Origin: Bathymodiolus brooksi
Taxonomy: Eukaryota > Mollusca > Bivalvia > Mytilida > Modiolidae
DNA length: 64,000 nucleotides
Direction of reading: 5' to 3'
Assembly: GCA_963680875.1 (NCBI GenBank)
Contig: OY804585.1
Location: 25,996,186-26,060,185 of the forward strand
Shown: one piece after another, positions 11,400-23,784 of the stretch
How positions within the stretch are numbered: position 1 is the first letter of the stretch
Layout: each line of letters begins with the position of its first letter
Made by a program: the position numbers and the translations under genes
Notes under the pieces: generated by a model
Databases searched by the model: none
The model's input: the letters and a program-made list of their open reading frames with translations, nothing else
What the model was told of the DNA's origin: nothing

Positions 11400-12312
11400 A
11401 GGTCAAATCGGCCCCAAACCAAATCGGTCCCAAGTCAAATCGGCCCCAGTCAAATCATTGTATTATTATGGTCTTTTTTTATTGTTTCACTCCTTTTTTT
11501 CACACCGGGAAATCACATGTCCGCCAATTTTGTTGTTTACTATTGTCAACATGCAAAGTTAAATATTTCTTAAATAGTTTGGACACTATTCAGCAAAATA
11601 TTTAAATACATCCAATACGTTTTAATTATTGAAGAATTAAAACTGTCTAGTAAGTACAGTTGTGTTTTGTTCCAGTAAATGTTTACCATTGATACGAAAA
11701 TAAACTAAATATAAACGTCTGACTATATCTCGCCATGCTTAAAATAATCAATAATCTTGCCGATAAAATTTCAGTGTCTGCATATATATGATGCAAATTT
11801 CCTCCATGTACATTGGCCATGAGGAGGACTTTAATTTCATTTTGTTTAATTATTTCCAGTCTAAATGTCCTTTAGGCACCGGCCCTTGATGACCTCTGTA
11901 TATGGATGGCATTGCTCTCATGCATGTACATTGGTCATGGGGAGGACGCTGGATATTGCCGTCTGTCATTGAATTAGCCCCTTGTAAATATAAAAGGGTT
12001 TATTTCTATTTCAGCACATTTTATGCGTGACGGTACTTTTAATACCCTTTTAATCCAGAGACTGTTTCGATTTGATGTAATCTAATCTATAGATGGGGTT
12101 AGTTTTTTGTGTGATTGACCCTATTCCATTGACTGCGTATACTGCCTTTAATTGTAATATCGGATTATTTTAACAAAAGAATCCGCTCATCAATAAAATT
12201 TAAATTTTACATCTCTTAACCAAAAATATTAATTTATATTACATAATTTTTTTTTATTTATTCTTTTTTAGGGCCGATTTGACTTTCATTTTAAGGCCGA
12301 TTTGACTGGAAA
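11400..12312. mobile_element. Inverted-repeat element with GTCAAATCGGCCCC termini
   Basis: The left end holds three to four copies of CAAATCGGCCCC-like motif (11402-11456). The right end holds the inverse, GGCCGATTTGACT, twice (12272-12312). The 800 bp between are AT-rich without a protein. The layout, in which the termini are built from a short repeated GC-rich word, parallels the element at 3699-4730 although the word differs. Confidence 0.6.
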
Positions 12313-12715
12313 TCTGTCAGAAACCCAGTATTGATAGAAACTGCTATTTGATTGTTTTTTGTTGTTGTATATATGTCATACAGTGATACATAGAAAGTTG
12401 CAAAATGTTGTGTACATGAAAAAAAATTGATGTTAAAAAAAAAGGAGGGATGGGCAATCAGAAGCACCATAGGGTCCTGTCCACAAGTACCTGTGATCTT
12501 GAAGAGTGTCTCAGACCCTATGCTATGTGCAACATTTACATACTCTATTATGTCTACTGGTGGTCACTAGTAAACCAAATTTCTATTTTCAGGCAAAGTT
12601 GGTAAATAATTATATGTACATAAGCATAACGTTTTGCATATGTTTGCTCATCCAAGACTAAGGATATCTAATTAGTGATTAGCTTCGCGAGCTTTCCAGG
12701 CAGTGCCTGTTTCAT

Positions 12716-15700
12716 ATTATATACATAAAGGTATGAAACAATCGTCAAAATACAAAGAGGGAATCCTCGCTTCGACTCGATATTTTACAATAACGCGCCA
12801 GTTTTAAAAAGGACCTTCGCTTGTTCTCGTCTCAAAAATGATTTCCCTTCATTCCTATCTAGTTTATACGTACGAACAACAAATATTTATTGACGAAATT
12901 CAAGTTTATTCTCGACGACACATCCAACTTTCCTCCACTCGTGCCCATTCAGGAGGTCAGCCGAACATATTTTGTTTCGCGCTATTTCATTGGTCGGAAA
13001 GATTTTCGGAACTTTTTTAGCTTGTTCTTCGCTATGCACGGCCAATCCATTTCGTATCGAGAGGCCTATTAAGCGGGAGTTTTAAATAAGAATAAAAGTG
13101 GAAAGTAAACCTTTTCAGCCAATGTGTTATATAGGCACCAGAAAAAAATGACGAACCTAGTGACATGGTAAGAATATTGTCTGAAATGGAAAAATGCACT
13201 TCAAACATAAATTTTGACGGATGACCATTTGATCTCAGAAAAGATCAGAGAGAAAGGGACACTTGTTATCATAAAGCAAAAAATCTCCTTTTTAGGCTTG
13301 TCAAAAAATAAAAATGAGTTAACGCTCCTCAACCCCTATCCCAGCAACAACAAAAAGACAGTGTACATAAGTAAACCCCTTGTAAATTGTAGCTTTCATA
13401 ATTCCCCTCTTCTGCCTTAGAAACAGGTATATGTAAATATGCCTCAAAAGAAATTTTTGCATTAAAGGGATTAGTAAGTAAGTAAGTAAATCAATTTTAT
13501 TTAGAGTCGGTATATATATACATAGACAACAAATCAACATGAGCCCTAAAATGCTCTTAAACCAACTATACAGATATAAATATAACAACTTATGTCAAGC
13601 ACTACATAAAATAATAGCAATTACAGTACATTTAAACAAACATGCAAAATAGATGTACTATTGGCAATCACAAACAGCAATCCATGTGGCAAGTGCCTCT
13701 CTAGACAGCTGTTTGCAATCACCAACAGCAACTCAGTAGCAATAAAAAAGCAAAAATATGTTAAGAAAAACAATGATGGAAAAACATTTTGTATTTCTTC
13801 TCTGTTTAGGGAGTTACGTGTAAAATTCCAACTGTAATGGCCTTTGCAAAAAACATAGGAAAGAAGAAAATATTCTTTAATTTACATGGGGGGGGGGTCA
13901 ACTTTTTGTCCCAAGGCTCATCACAAATAATTAATGACCCTCCCAAAAAAAAATAAAAGAAAAACAAGGAAAAAAAACCCTCTTAATGCAATTTCTGATA
14001 CCCAGTTTTGATTTAAACTGTTAAAATAAGTAAAACATGAAGGTGTGCATTTTTAGTACTTCATGTTTCAATAAACCAACAAAAAAATACAACGCAAACT
14101 TTGCAGTTGCTATAAAAAAGCAAAAATATGTTAAGAAAAACAATGATGGAAAAACATTTTGTATTTCTTCTCTGTTTAGGGAGTTACGTGTAAAATTCCA
14201 ACTGTAATGGCCTTTGCAAAAAACATAGGAAAGAAGAAAATATTCTTTAATTTACATGGGGGGGGGGGGGTCAACTTTTTGTCCCAAGGCTCATCACAAA
14301 TAATTAATGACCCTCCCAAAAAAAAATAAAAGAAAAACAAGGAAAAAAAACCCTCTTAATGCAATTTCTGATACCCAGTTTTGATTTAAACTGTTAAAAT
14401 AAGTAAAACATGAAGGTGTGCATTTTTAGTACTTCATGTTTCAATAAACCAATAAAAAAATACAACGCAAACTTTGCAGTTGCTATAAAAAAGCAAAAAT
14501 ATGTTAAGAAAAACAATGATGGAAAAACATTTTGTATTTCTTCTCTGTTTAGGGAGTTACGTGTAAAATTCCAACTGTAATGGCCTTTGCAAAAAACATA
14601 GGAAAGAAGAAAATATTCTTTAATTTACATGGGGGGGGTCAACTTTTCGTCCCAAGGCTCATCACAAATAATTAATGACCCTCCCAAAAAAAATAAAAGA
14701 AAAACAAGGAAAAAAACCCCTCTTAATGCAATTTCTGATACCCAGTTTTGATTTAAACTGTTAAAATAAGTAAAACATGAAGGTGTGCATTTTTAGTACT
14801 TCATGTTTCAATAAACCAATAAAAAAATACAACGCAAACTTTGTCCCCCCCCCCCCCCCCCAAAAAAGAGTACATTAGACCCAAAATTAATACGTGTCTA
14901 TAGGTACAAAAACATTTTTGTGAGTAATTACCCCCCCCCCTTTTTTTTTTACATCCACAATTTTAGGTGTGTATTGTTCAAACCAGAATTTTATATAATA
15001 TTTCTTTCAGCTACAGAAAGAATTAAAGATCAAACTTTGTTGCGATACTCATGAAAAGTTCTAATTATGTTATTTACCTGAAAAATAGAATGGATATGGG
15101 TAAATGTACATCATGTATATTGTACATAAAACAAAATCCAACAACATACAAGGAAACAACCAGCTTCGCTTTTCTGCTTGAATCTTCGACAACAAACCAA
15201 TATATACCTAACAACATAATCTATTCTCCCCTCCTCCTCCCCCCCCCCTCCCCCCACCCCCCTTTCTCCAATAAAAAGAAGAAAAAAATTCATCAACAGA
15301 GTCCTAGATTTAATCTGCCGTGTACTTCTCGTGCTTGTTCTTTGAAAGTTTTGCCAAAATAACAGTATTCTTGTTGAAACTTGTATTCTTTTATTCTTAT
15401 TTAAAACTCCCGCTTAATAGGCCTCTCGATACGAAATGGATTGGCCGTGCATAGCGAAGAACAAGCTAACAAAGTTCCGAAAATCTTTCCGACCAATGAA
15501 ATGGCGCGAAACAAAATATGTTCGGCTGACCTCCTGAATGGGCACGAGTGGAGGAAAGTTGGATGTGTCGTCGAGAATAAACTTGAATTTCGTCAATAAA
15601 TATTTGTTGTTCGTACGTATAAACTAGATAGGAATGAAGGGAAATCATTTTTGAGACGAGGACAAGCGAAGGTCCTTTTTAAAACTGGCGCGTTATTGTA

Positions 15701-15770
15701 AAATATCGAGTCGAAGCGAGGATTCCCTCTTTGTATTTTGACGATTGTTTCATACCTTTATGTATATATA
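12716..15770. mobile_element. 3.05-kb foldback element with about 380-bp inverted arms
   Basis: Bases 12716-13097 and 15389-15770 are near-identical in inverted orientation. The same 60-codon open frame appears on opposite strands in the two arms, with only one or two residue changes. The arms begin TATATACATAAAGGTATG and end near GGGAGTTTTAAATAAGAATA. The interior is a triplicated repeat of about 370 bp plus AT-rich sequence. No transposase is visible, so this is a non-autonomous foldback element or a large palindrome. The flanks suggest a TA-rich target. Confidence 0.85.
13745..14843 (+). repeat. Three tandem copies of a 370-373 bp unit
   Basis: CAAAAATATGTTAAGAAAAA occurs at 13751, 14121 and 14494. 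Copies differ mainly in homopolymer lengths (for example the G-run before TCAACTTTT is 9, 12 and 7) and a few substitutions. Each copy contains GTTACGTGTAAAATTCCAAC. They appear to be recent duplications inside the foldback element. Confidence 0.9.
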
Positions 15771-16195
15771 AGTAATACGGCAGCTGGGCCTAGAAACAAA
15801 AGTTAGTAGAACGAGAGAGTTGTAACACGAAATGTTGTAAAATATGGATAAATGGTTCAAAGATATACTTCCAGACAAAGATCCATACCATAATCGCGGG
15901 AGGGACCAAATGAGGAAAAAGGGGGGTCCGGAATTCGAGTGCCTGTGACTTCACCTACATAACTTGATAACTGTAACATTATATTTTGTTTATATAAAAT
16001 TTCTTTATCTGCATTTCTTTATTATTTCATCTCTTTTTCCTTATTTTAACTTGTTCGTGACAATATTCATACAATCTTATGTTAACATCAAATTGCATGT
16101 GTCAACTGTAATGATACCGACCTCACCTACATAACTTGATAACTGTAACATTATATTTTGTTTATATAACAATAAAATATTTTTAAAGTAAGCGT
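15769..16195. repeat. Partner of the composite repeat at 2.5-2.8 kb
   Basis: About 15769-15946 is the inverse of 2621-2799. About 15995-16132 is a direct match to 2485-2622. A further short repeat (ACATAACTTGATAACTGTAA) occurs at about 15957 and again at about 16130 on either side of the direct block. The foldback element abuts it at 15770 and has probably inserted into it. Confidence 0.75.
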
Positions 16196-16636
16196 CATCG
16201 AGACTATGTAACGTTCCGATAACCACTTATGGACAACAGCGACTTTTGTCGTAATTTTTTTTTGAATGATCCCCATTGTTCTTATCTGTTGATCTATGCA
16301 CGCACTATTAAGATATCCCAATTATCATTACATGTATCTTTATTCTCAAAAAGCCGACGCATAACATCGGTACAGGGATAACTCAATACTTCCTTATATA
16401 CACTAACACATAAGCCCGGATTTTGAGATAAATGGTGAAATCTTATCACAGCAGGATAATCTTGTATGTCAATTATCAATTACTGGACACACTTTACACT
16501 GATTTAATAATATGACATGAATAGGAAAATTCTGTAAACTGGTTCTCACGACTTTTCTTTTATTTTATAAAAAAAAATCATGGACACAGGGGTCCTGAAT
16601 TTTTTTTAATAAAAAACACTAATCCTGGATTATTAT
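16196..16636. other. No gene recognised
   Basis: AT-rich sequence without convincing coding potential. The minus-strand open frame at 16294-16479 has no recognisable features or splice sites. Confidence 0.45.
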
Positions 16637-18188
16637 TTTTGCTTAAAGTCCGGTCCTGTGGTTTTATTTCAAATCCCCCTCCCCCGCCCTAGGGATATAA
16701 AATTGTATCATTAATAATAAATTAATAAATAATAAATTCAGATTTTCTATTTAAAATAAATCTCATTTACAAAACCACTGATATTTGTTCAATTTTTAAC
16801 GCTGATTTAAGCTTTAGTCGCAACAACTTTTTATTTTTCTCTTTAAACTGTCGAAACATAACATTTATTTGACTGTAAAATTCACTAATAAAATTCACCC
16901 CCCCCCCTTTTTTTTCTTGCTTAAATCAATGATCAACAATATTCATTCCAGAATCAAACAAATGAATAAATATAACATAGATTTCTTTTACATGCATCTT
17001 TTTACCATGCGGTGTCAGTGTGTTTTAAATTGGTCATCCAATCAGGACGCTCATTATTCTTGTCCAAGATAAAAATACATCGCTAAAATTACCTGTGGGT
17101 GTTTCCCCACTTCAACTCGTAAATTTACATAGAAATCAGAGATATTTCGTCATAAAACTTCACACATGGTTTTGTCTATCATATTTCTTGAAGACAAACA
17201 TAAAATTGTATTGCATTTATCAATATTGTATTAGTATCAACAGTTTTTTCAACACCGTATCTGTTTCTCGATACAGCCGCAACTTCAACTCGCAAATTTA
17301 CATAGAAATCGGAGATATTTCGTCATAAAACTTCACACATGGTTTTGTCTATCATATTTCTTGAAGACAAACATAAAATTTTATAGCATTTATCAATATT
17401 TTATGAGTATCAACAGTTTTTTCAACACCGTATCTGTTTCTCGATACAGCCGCCCGATTACAGTGACCCGTGACCCAGATTAGCGCGTCCCAGCATTGCT
17501 TAAAGTCCGGTCCTGTGTTTTTATTTCAAATTTTCATCATAGCCCCCCTCCCCCTCCCAAGGGATATAAAATTGTATCATTAATAATAAATTAATAAATA
17601 ATAAATTCAGATTTTCTATTTAAAATAAATCTCATTTACAAAACCACTGATATTTGTTCAATTTTTAACGCTGATTTAAGCTTTAGTCGCAACAATTTTT
17701 TATTTTTCTCTTTAAACTGTCGAAACATAACATTTATTTAACTGTAAAATTCACTAATAAAATTCACACACACCCCCCTTTTTTTCTTGTTTAAATCAAT
17801 GATCAACAATATTCCAGAATCAAACAAATGAATAAATATAACATAGATTTCTTTTACATGCATCTTTTTACCATGCGGTGTCAGTGTGTTTTAAATTGGT
17901 CATCCAATCAGGACGCTCATTATTCTTGTCCAAGATAAAAATACATCGCTACAATTACCTGTGGGTGTTTCCCCACTTCAACTCGTAAATTTACATAGAA
18001 ATCAGAGATATTTCGTCATAAAACTTCACACATGGTTTTGTCTATCATATTTCTTGAAGACAAACATAAAATTGTATAGCATTTATCAATATTTTATGAG
18101 TATCAACAGTTTTTTCAACACCGTATCTGTTTCTCGATACAGCCGCCCGATTACAGTGACCCGTGACCCAGATTAGCGCGTCCCAGCA
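16637..18188 (+). repeat. Two tandem copies of a 0.7-0.86 kb unit
   Basis: GCTTAAAGTCCGGTCCTGTG starts near 16650 and again near 17498, and the two units run in parallel to GACCCAGATTAGCGCGTCCC (ending about 17490 and 18185). The first unit is longer because a segment of about 175 bp (17108-17282) is itself duplicated at 17283-17455. Open frames here are duplicated with the unit and show no protein features. Confidence 0.85.
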
Positions 18189-18319
18189 GTTTTTTTTTTA
18201 ATAAGGTTGTTTAAATAAATTATTATGTGCATTTTATTTGTGACATTGTGATGTAGATTTTAAACATTTACCACAATGTCATTATTTACTGTATACTGTA
18301 GTTTAGCTCAAAATTTGTT

Positions 18320-19062
18320 GTGTTGGGCTACAATTCCATATATTTTTCAAACAAAATTCAAAAAGGTAAAACATGCTACTCCGAGGAACAAGTGATCAGT
18401 ATGCTGGAGTTCCTCATCGATAACATATTTGTCTCCTTTGGAGGGACACTATTTCAGCAGGTCGTCGGCATACCAATGGGTACGAATTGTGCCCCTCTTC
18501 TAGCCGATTTATTTTTATACTCATATGAGTCGGAGTTTCTTCCAAAGCTTGTTAAAGATAAGAAGATTCATGAGGCTAGAGCCTTTAATTTCACATACAG
18601 GTATATTGATGACGTTTCATCTATTAATAATTCTAGATTTGCAGAATTTCTTCCATTGATATATCCTCCAGAGCTGGAAGTTAAAGAGACCACAGATACC
18701 CCTTCGTTCGCATCATTTTTGGACTTATACCTCGAATTTGACGACAGTGGTCAAATCAGTACTAAAATTTATGATAAACGGGAAGACTTCAATTTTAAAA
18801 TCATAAATTTTCCAAATATGTGCAGCAATATACCAGCTTCTCACAATTGATTCGCTATGCATGGGTCAGTAGCAATTATTCTGATTTCCTGAAACGTTAT
18901 CTTCATCTGAGAAACAGGCTACTGGACCAGGGCTATGAAAAGATTCGCCTTATTCGATCTCTTAAAAAGTCTATATTTCGATACCAAGATCTTGTTGAAA
19001 TATATTCCGTCTCTGCAGAAAAGATTATAAACGATGGATTTTCATATAGTGAAAATGTATAA
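18320..19062 (+). pseudogene. Penelope-like reverse transcriptase relic
   Basis: The first frame (18320-18850) reads EEQVISMLEFLIDN, GIPMGTNCAPLLADLFLY and FTYRYIDDV, then SFLDLYLEFDDSGQ, TKIYDKREDFNFK and CSNIPA. GIPMGTNCAP and YIDD are palm motifs of Penelope-type transcriptases. The frame breaks after NIPA and resumes in another frame at 18820 with SQLIRYAW and GYEKIRLIRSLKKS to NDGFS. About eight residues that I expect between NIPA and SQLIRY are absent, so a small deletion caused the frameshift. The 5' part of the element is missing. Downstream sequence to about 19340 (TTTAAAATCTGATTCAACCC) is probably its 3' tail. Confidence 0.8.
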
Positions 19063-19340
19063 AGATAAGGTAGTCAACAAAAATGTCAAAAATATTTGTC
19101 TATCAATGTGTGACGTAAAAGTGTCTTTGACATTTACTTCACTGAGTTTGGTGCTGTTTTGACAACTGTTTTATCTGTTTTGTTCAAGTATTGTTATAAA
19201 TACTATTATCGTGACAGCCGGAAACTTTGAGCCGTAATGAAAGCGGGAGGTTTGGCGCTTTAAAATCTGATTCAACCCAACATTTCTTTAAAAATGCCTG
19301 TACCAAGTCAGGGTCATTACGGTTTTCACAGTTTTCCGGT

Positions 19341-20140
19341 TGTTGACTGATTTTGTCTGTTTATATAATTTTGAGTTTTGACTTTCCCTTTGTAAGATTG
19401 CTCGGAGTTTGGTAATTTTGTTATTACCCTTAAATAACGTAATCTAGACCTTCGTTTTCAACTGGGCTTCGGTTGTCTTTCCCTTACTAGACCACATTCC
19501 AGACACACACAATCATGACAATGTTTCTTTCAAATGAACAATAAACTCTAACCGTAAAAAAAAATGAAAATATGAATTCTGGAAACTTAATATTTTCAAA
19601 TTCCTTGAGATACGGCCAATGAAGCTCCGGTTGATATTTATTTTGACGCAATATCGCATTCAGTTGAATCCTTTCGTATACCCATATTGTACCCCCAACG
19701 CAGATAGCAGCAATGTAACGTCAAACAATCGTTTCTATGCGCGGCGTCACTGAACGATCGATGTAAACGTTTCTTCCAATATCGCTTGGCACTCTCCAGG
19801 AAAAATCTAAATCTACCTATCAAGCGCCTTTCCGTGCAAAAAACGTTGCATTTTTCTGCGATATGCCTAGTTTGCAGCTATAGGCCTACAAATCGACAAT
19901 ATATGGCCATTTATGGAGTACTACAAACGGTTTAAGTTAACTTATATTTTATAGGCAGTAAAGGAATAGAACATGAACAAAAATTATAAGAGCGATTACC
20001 AGCCTTTTCATATTTTTTTTTATCAAAAAAGAACATATTTCGGACATAACATGACTTCAAAGTTTGAAATATATTAGCAGGGGCTCCCAAATGCCCCTAA
20101 AATATGGTATGTGACACCAGAATTACTGATATTCCTAATA
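19341..20140. other. No gene recognised
   Basis: No coding exon is supported. The minus-strand open frame at 19638-19823 lacks recognisable features. The sequence is AT-rich with a weak polyadenylation-like end near 19540. Confidence 0.4.
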
Positions 20141-20179
20141 ATACTGAAGTTAATAAAATTTTGAGCGTGGGTTACCAAA

Positions 20180-20375
20180 CCTAACTTTAAGTCTAGCTGC
20201 AGAACCGTAGCTCTTTATCGTGTTCCTTTGTTTTGTCCACGGACCCTCAGCTACGTTAAATTTAGCTGCAGAACCGTAGATATTTAGGTCCTTATTGTTT
20301 TTTTCGGGGTTCGCCCTATCAGAAAATTTCACAAGGACATAAAGAGTTATGGTTCCGCAGCTACATTAAATCATG
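20180..20375. repeat. Small repeat with AGCTGCAGAACCGTA motifs
   Basis: TAGCTGCAGAACCGTAG occurs at about 20193 and 20263, and an inverse-like form (TATGGTTCCGCAGCTACATT) at about 20348-20367. This probably marks the ends of a short inverted-repeat element. The minus-strand open frame across it is a shadow. Confidence 0.45.
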
Positions 20376-20522
20376 CTCTTAAACATATGTAGGATGGACA
20401 GGTTGAGGTTCGGACATGAAAGACCCACTGACTCAGACTGTTGTCTAATATGTACATGTCTTTCTGTAAGAAATTTTGAAAACGCAATCAATAACTCATA
20501 CACACACGTACAACCGCATTGT

Positions 20523-21165
20523 ATCTTCTTCTTCTTCCAGTGTAGAACAGGAGTCGTCGCCGACTATTTTAAGTTCTGCGGGACTAGGCATGTCAGGCAC
20601 ACACAGCTGATGTCCCCAAGACTATGTACAATTAAACACTTCATTATGACACAGTTAAAACTATTTACACTGGTTGGCGTGGCTAACCTGTTGTTGGAGG
20701 TTAGCTCTGAACTCCTCTATGGAGCTGGCCCCAACTGTGGTGTCTGATAGGTGGTTCCATTCTCGCGCTGTTCTTTGGAAGGAGTTTCTGAGAGTGTCAT
20801 AATTGGACCTCTCCTGGAAGAACCTATGTTGACCTCTGGTTCTGCTGTCACCAGATCTGAGGTATAAGTCTCGGTCAATGTCCACGAGTTGATGCTGGAT
20901 CTTATACATCATAACGAGTCTGCTTATCCTCCTCTGTTGTTCTAAAGTCTGCCACTCAAGTGATGTTAACATGCTTGTCACGCATCCTTGTGTTCTGCTG
21001 GTGTAATCATTTATTACGAAGCGGGCAGCTCTTCTATGTACATTTTCTAATGTCTGTATCAGGGTTTAGGTGGTGGGATCACAAACCATTGCTGCACACG
21101 GTATTCCAGGGTTGGTCGTAGGATCGTGAGGTAGCTGGTTTCTCTTACTTGTTTCATTTTGATCA
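20523..21165 (-). pseudogene. LINE 3' fragment (RT C-terminus)
   Basis: The minus strand reads SYLTILRPTLEYRVQQW (about 21085-21140), then in a shifted frame LENVHRRAARFV, VTSMLTSLEWQTLEQQRR and SRLVMMYKI (20661-20981). It continues with DLYL, RTRGQ and NSFQRTAREWNHL. This is the familiar C-terminal region of jockey/CR1-type LINE proteins. A frameshift separates the parts, and no catalytic domain remains. A short GAA-type run at the 3' end (about 20527-20537) may be the LINE tail. Confidence 0.8.
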
Positions 21166-21645
21166 ACTGCCGATTGGTCCGATCAAAATTGTTTGCTTAC
21201 AACAAGAGAAGTGGATCAGCGGGGGTAAGACATTCGATATTTTATGACTTTTCTGTCGGAGTTATGAATTGATTTGTGCGTGAAAAGGATGATTATATGT
21301 TTCTTTATGAAAGCTATTATTTGTTTTCTTATATCATTGACATTTCGGTGGACTTTGAACCACATTTTTACAAATAATCATGTCAAAATTTAACGTTATG
21401 AACTTTCATCATTTATTTTTACAAAACATGTACATAAACACATACGAGCCACACGACATCATAATAACCTTTCTACTGTAAATTATTTAATGACAACTGT
21501 TAAAATTGAAAGAGCATTCATTCATTTACGTTCACATATCTATTTGTATATAATACACATGACATAAAAACCTTTCCTTTATTCATACCATAAATGTGTG
21601 CCAGTTTGCATTCGGAATTCATTGGACTCTTCAATGAATAAGGTA

Positions 21646-23000
21646 CAGTTATGTGACAAAATTATTTCACGTTTACGACGTCACGCCAAGTTAAGCGGTT
21701 GCAGTTTGTTGATGTTTGAGAAGCTATAACTTTATAATAAATAGAATTATATCCACCAAACATTCAGTATTTAGTAACATGACCTCTAGCTTTAATTACA
21801 TGTCTTATTTGTCTTGGAAGAGATTGATATAAGTTTGAAATGCACACACTTGAAATGGCATACAAATTTTTGTGGCGGCCCGGACTAGGTCAACCTTGGA
21901 GTGAATGGTGTGTTGTTCCAGTTCTAATCGTATTTTAATTAATCTTTAAATATTTTCAATTATATTAAGGTCTGGTGATTGGGATGGCCAAACAAGACAA
22001 TCGACATCATTGTTATCTTTCTACAATTTTGTCTGTACGGACTGGTGTACCGGTGGCGCTGTCATCTAGGAAAATCCACTGATAATTTTCGAATTTTAAA
22101 ACGACTGGCAAACGATTGTTGTCAAGGATGTCTACGCACTTAGCTGAGTTAATATTTCCTTCTACTTCTGTGATTGAACCAACCTCGTCTTTACAAATAC
22201 ATCCCAAAACATTAGACACATGGGCGCCGCCATTACGACATCCATACAGTCCACCTTTCTTCTGCTTTTCATCACACATACACACGTGAGTTTTTCCCTA
22301 GTTAACACCACATTTCATTTGAAATATCATTTTATTCCATTGTTCTTGTAATGTCCAGTGTAGTCTATTTCGACGCCATCGCACACGATTTTTTTCTATT
22401 TTCCCCAACGAAATCGTCAGTTTTTTCGCAACAATTCTCTTGTGAAAGCCATAAATTACTCAATCTCTTTGAATTGACCTTTTACAAATCGGAACTGGAA
22501 CAGACTGACTAAATTCATTCATCAAATCGCGTAAGCTTCTTTTACGATCCTGTTTTACAAGCATTATCAATGTACGCTCACCTTGCTTGCTCGTAGATCT
22601 GGGTCGACCTGACCTGTTCACGGCTTGTTTTCTATATTTTCCAATGGATCAAATCTTTTCAAAAATTTAGACACTGCAGATCGACTAAATCCAATGATCT
22701 TTCCGATTTCTGTTTTTCTTAATCCATCCTGATGTAGGCGAAATACCTGCCGTGTTTAGTCATGGCTCATCTCTTTTGTTTTTCTAGACATGTTGGAAAC
22801 TCCCTTTTTGTAGGTTTACGTTTTATGTACGCACGTGGAAATTACGTCACTAACACGTCATATTTTGGAAATTATGGTGTCTAAATTTAGCAACATAATG
22901 ATAAATATCAATAAAGTTATAGACAACCGAAGTACATTCTTTTCTGGTGGCGTGACGTTGTGTACACTAAACGTGAAATACTTTTGTCACCTAAGTGTAC
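21646..23000 (-). mobile_element. Tc1/mariner element, inactive
   Basis: The ends match as an inverted repeat: CAGTTATGTGACAAAATTAT on the left and CACTTAGGTGACAAAAGTAT on the inverse of the right. Both continue TTTCACGTTTA and share ACGTCACGCCA. The element is flanked by TA and interrupts copy 1 of the 1182-bp unit at GGTA|CA, where copies 2 and 3 are continuous except for a few bases. It holds a decayed transposase on the minus strand. Confidence 0.85.
21770..22790 (-). pseudogene. Tc1-like transposase remnant
   Basis: From an ATG at about 22790 the minus strand reads MSRKTKEMSHD, stop, then VFRLHQDGLRKTEIGKIIGF and SRSAVSKFLKRF. This is the paired-type helix-turn-helix DNA-binding region of Tc1 transposases. 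Further on come ILGCI-like and GSITEVEG sequence (open frame 22013-22285), a degraded second catalytic aspartate region near FLDDSATG, then WPSQSPDLNIIENI in a shifted frame. Several stops and frameshifts show that it cannot be active. The expected intact length is about 340 residues. Confidence 0.8.
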
Positions 23001-23360
23001 ATCACGGATTTTGACATTTGGGGATAGATCAAGGTAAGGAAAATGTATTATATTGACTGTTTTTGTTTTAATTTCAATGTGTTCTACATATGCATAGAAC
23101 CAGGAAATCATATTCTTTCCAATTACAGGCATAAGATAACAAAATATGCGTACCTCAATGAATTTTAGCGATAGATTCCAAGTGCAATTGTCGATCGTTT
23201 TCTGTTTACAAATATGAAAACCCGTCGTCTGCAATATTCAACAACTGCACAGGAATAATTTTCTCCCAAAACACGAGTAATTTAGTGGGGTATCTATTTA
23301 TAAAAGCATTTTTTTAATTCATGTTTTGAAGGAACAATTAGGGGACATACTTTTTATTTC

Positions 23361-23784
23361 GTTCGTAATTGCGTCCGGTGAGGCTATTATCTTTTATTTT
23401 GAATGAATTGTGTAGCCAATTTGTTATAGCGTTCATTTTACCTACGCCGCTCTTCCATCGGGAGTTTCGTAGAAAGAATTTTTTTTTATTAGAATTTTAT
23501 TAAAAGTTTATTTCGATTTTGCATAGAGTAAATAATCAAAGAATTGGGAATTTTTCATTGAAGTAGATTTCTTTTGCGTTTCTAAATTATCAATTGATCT
23601 ATTTTTTAAACTTCCGGTGAGCAGATTTTTGGCTATCAATATAGAAGGAAAAATCGGACAGCTTACCGTTAGAAGGACTTCGTCCTTTAATATGAGACAG
23701 GCAACCTGTTTGAAGGACGAAGTCCTCAAATTTCAATAATACGATGATCCGTACACGTTAGCCTCACCGGACGCAATTACGAAC
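23361..23784. mobile_element. MITE with perfect 25-bp terminal inverted repeats
   Basis: 23361-23385 (GTTCGTAATTGCGTCCGGTG followed by AGGCT) is the exact inverse of 23760-23784. The copy in unit 2 spans about 24541-24957 with a small insertion in its right end. Unit 3 has only the left end (about 25595). The interior carries the block shared with element P, and two AAGGACTTCGTCCTT-type palindromes. A relic of the same terminus (CCGGACGCAATTCCGAAC) sits at the unit junction near 23975-23992. Confidence 0.85.

Noticed and set aside
12838..15648. Identical 60-codon open frames at 12838-13020 and, inverted, at 15466-15648
   Set aside because: Their conservation is due to the inverted arms of the foldback element. 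A second frame in the same place is equally open, and no protein family is seen.
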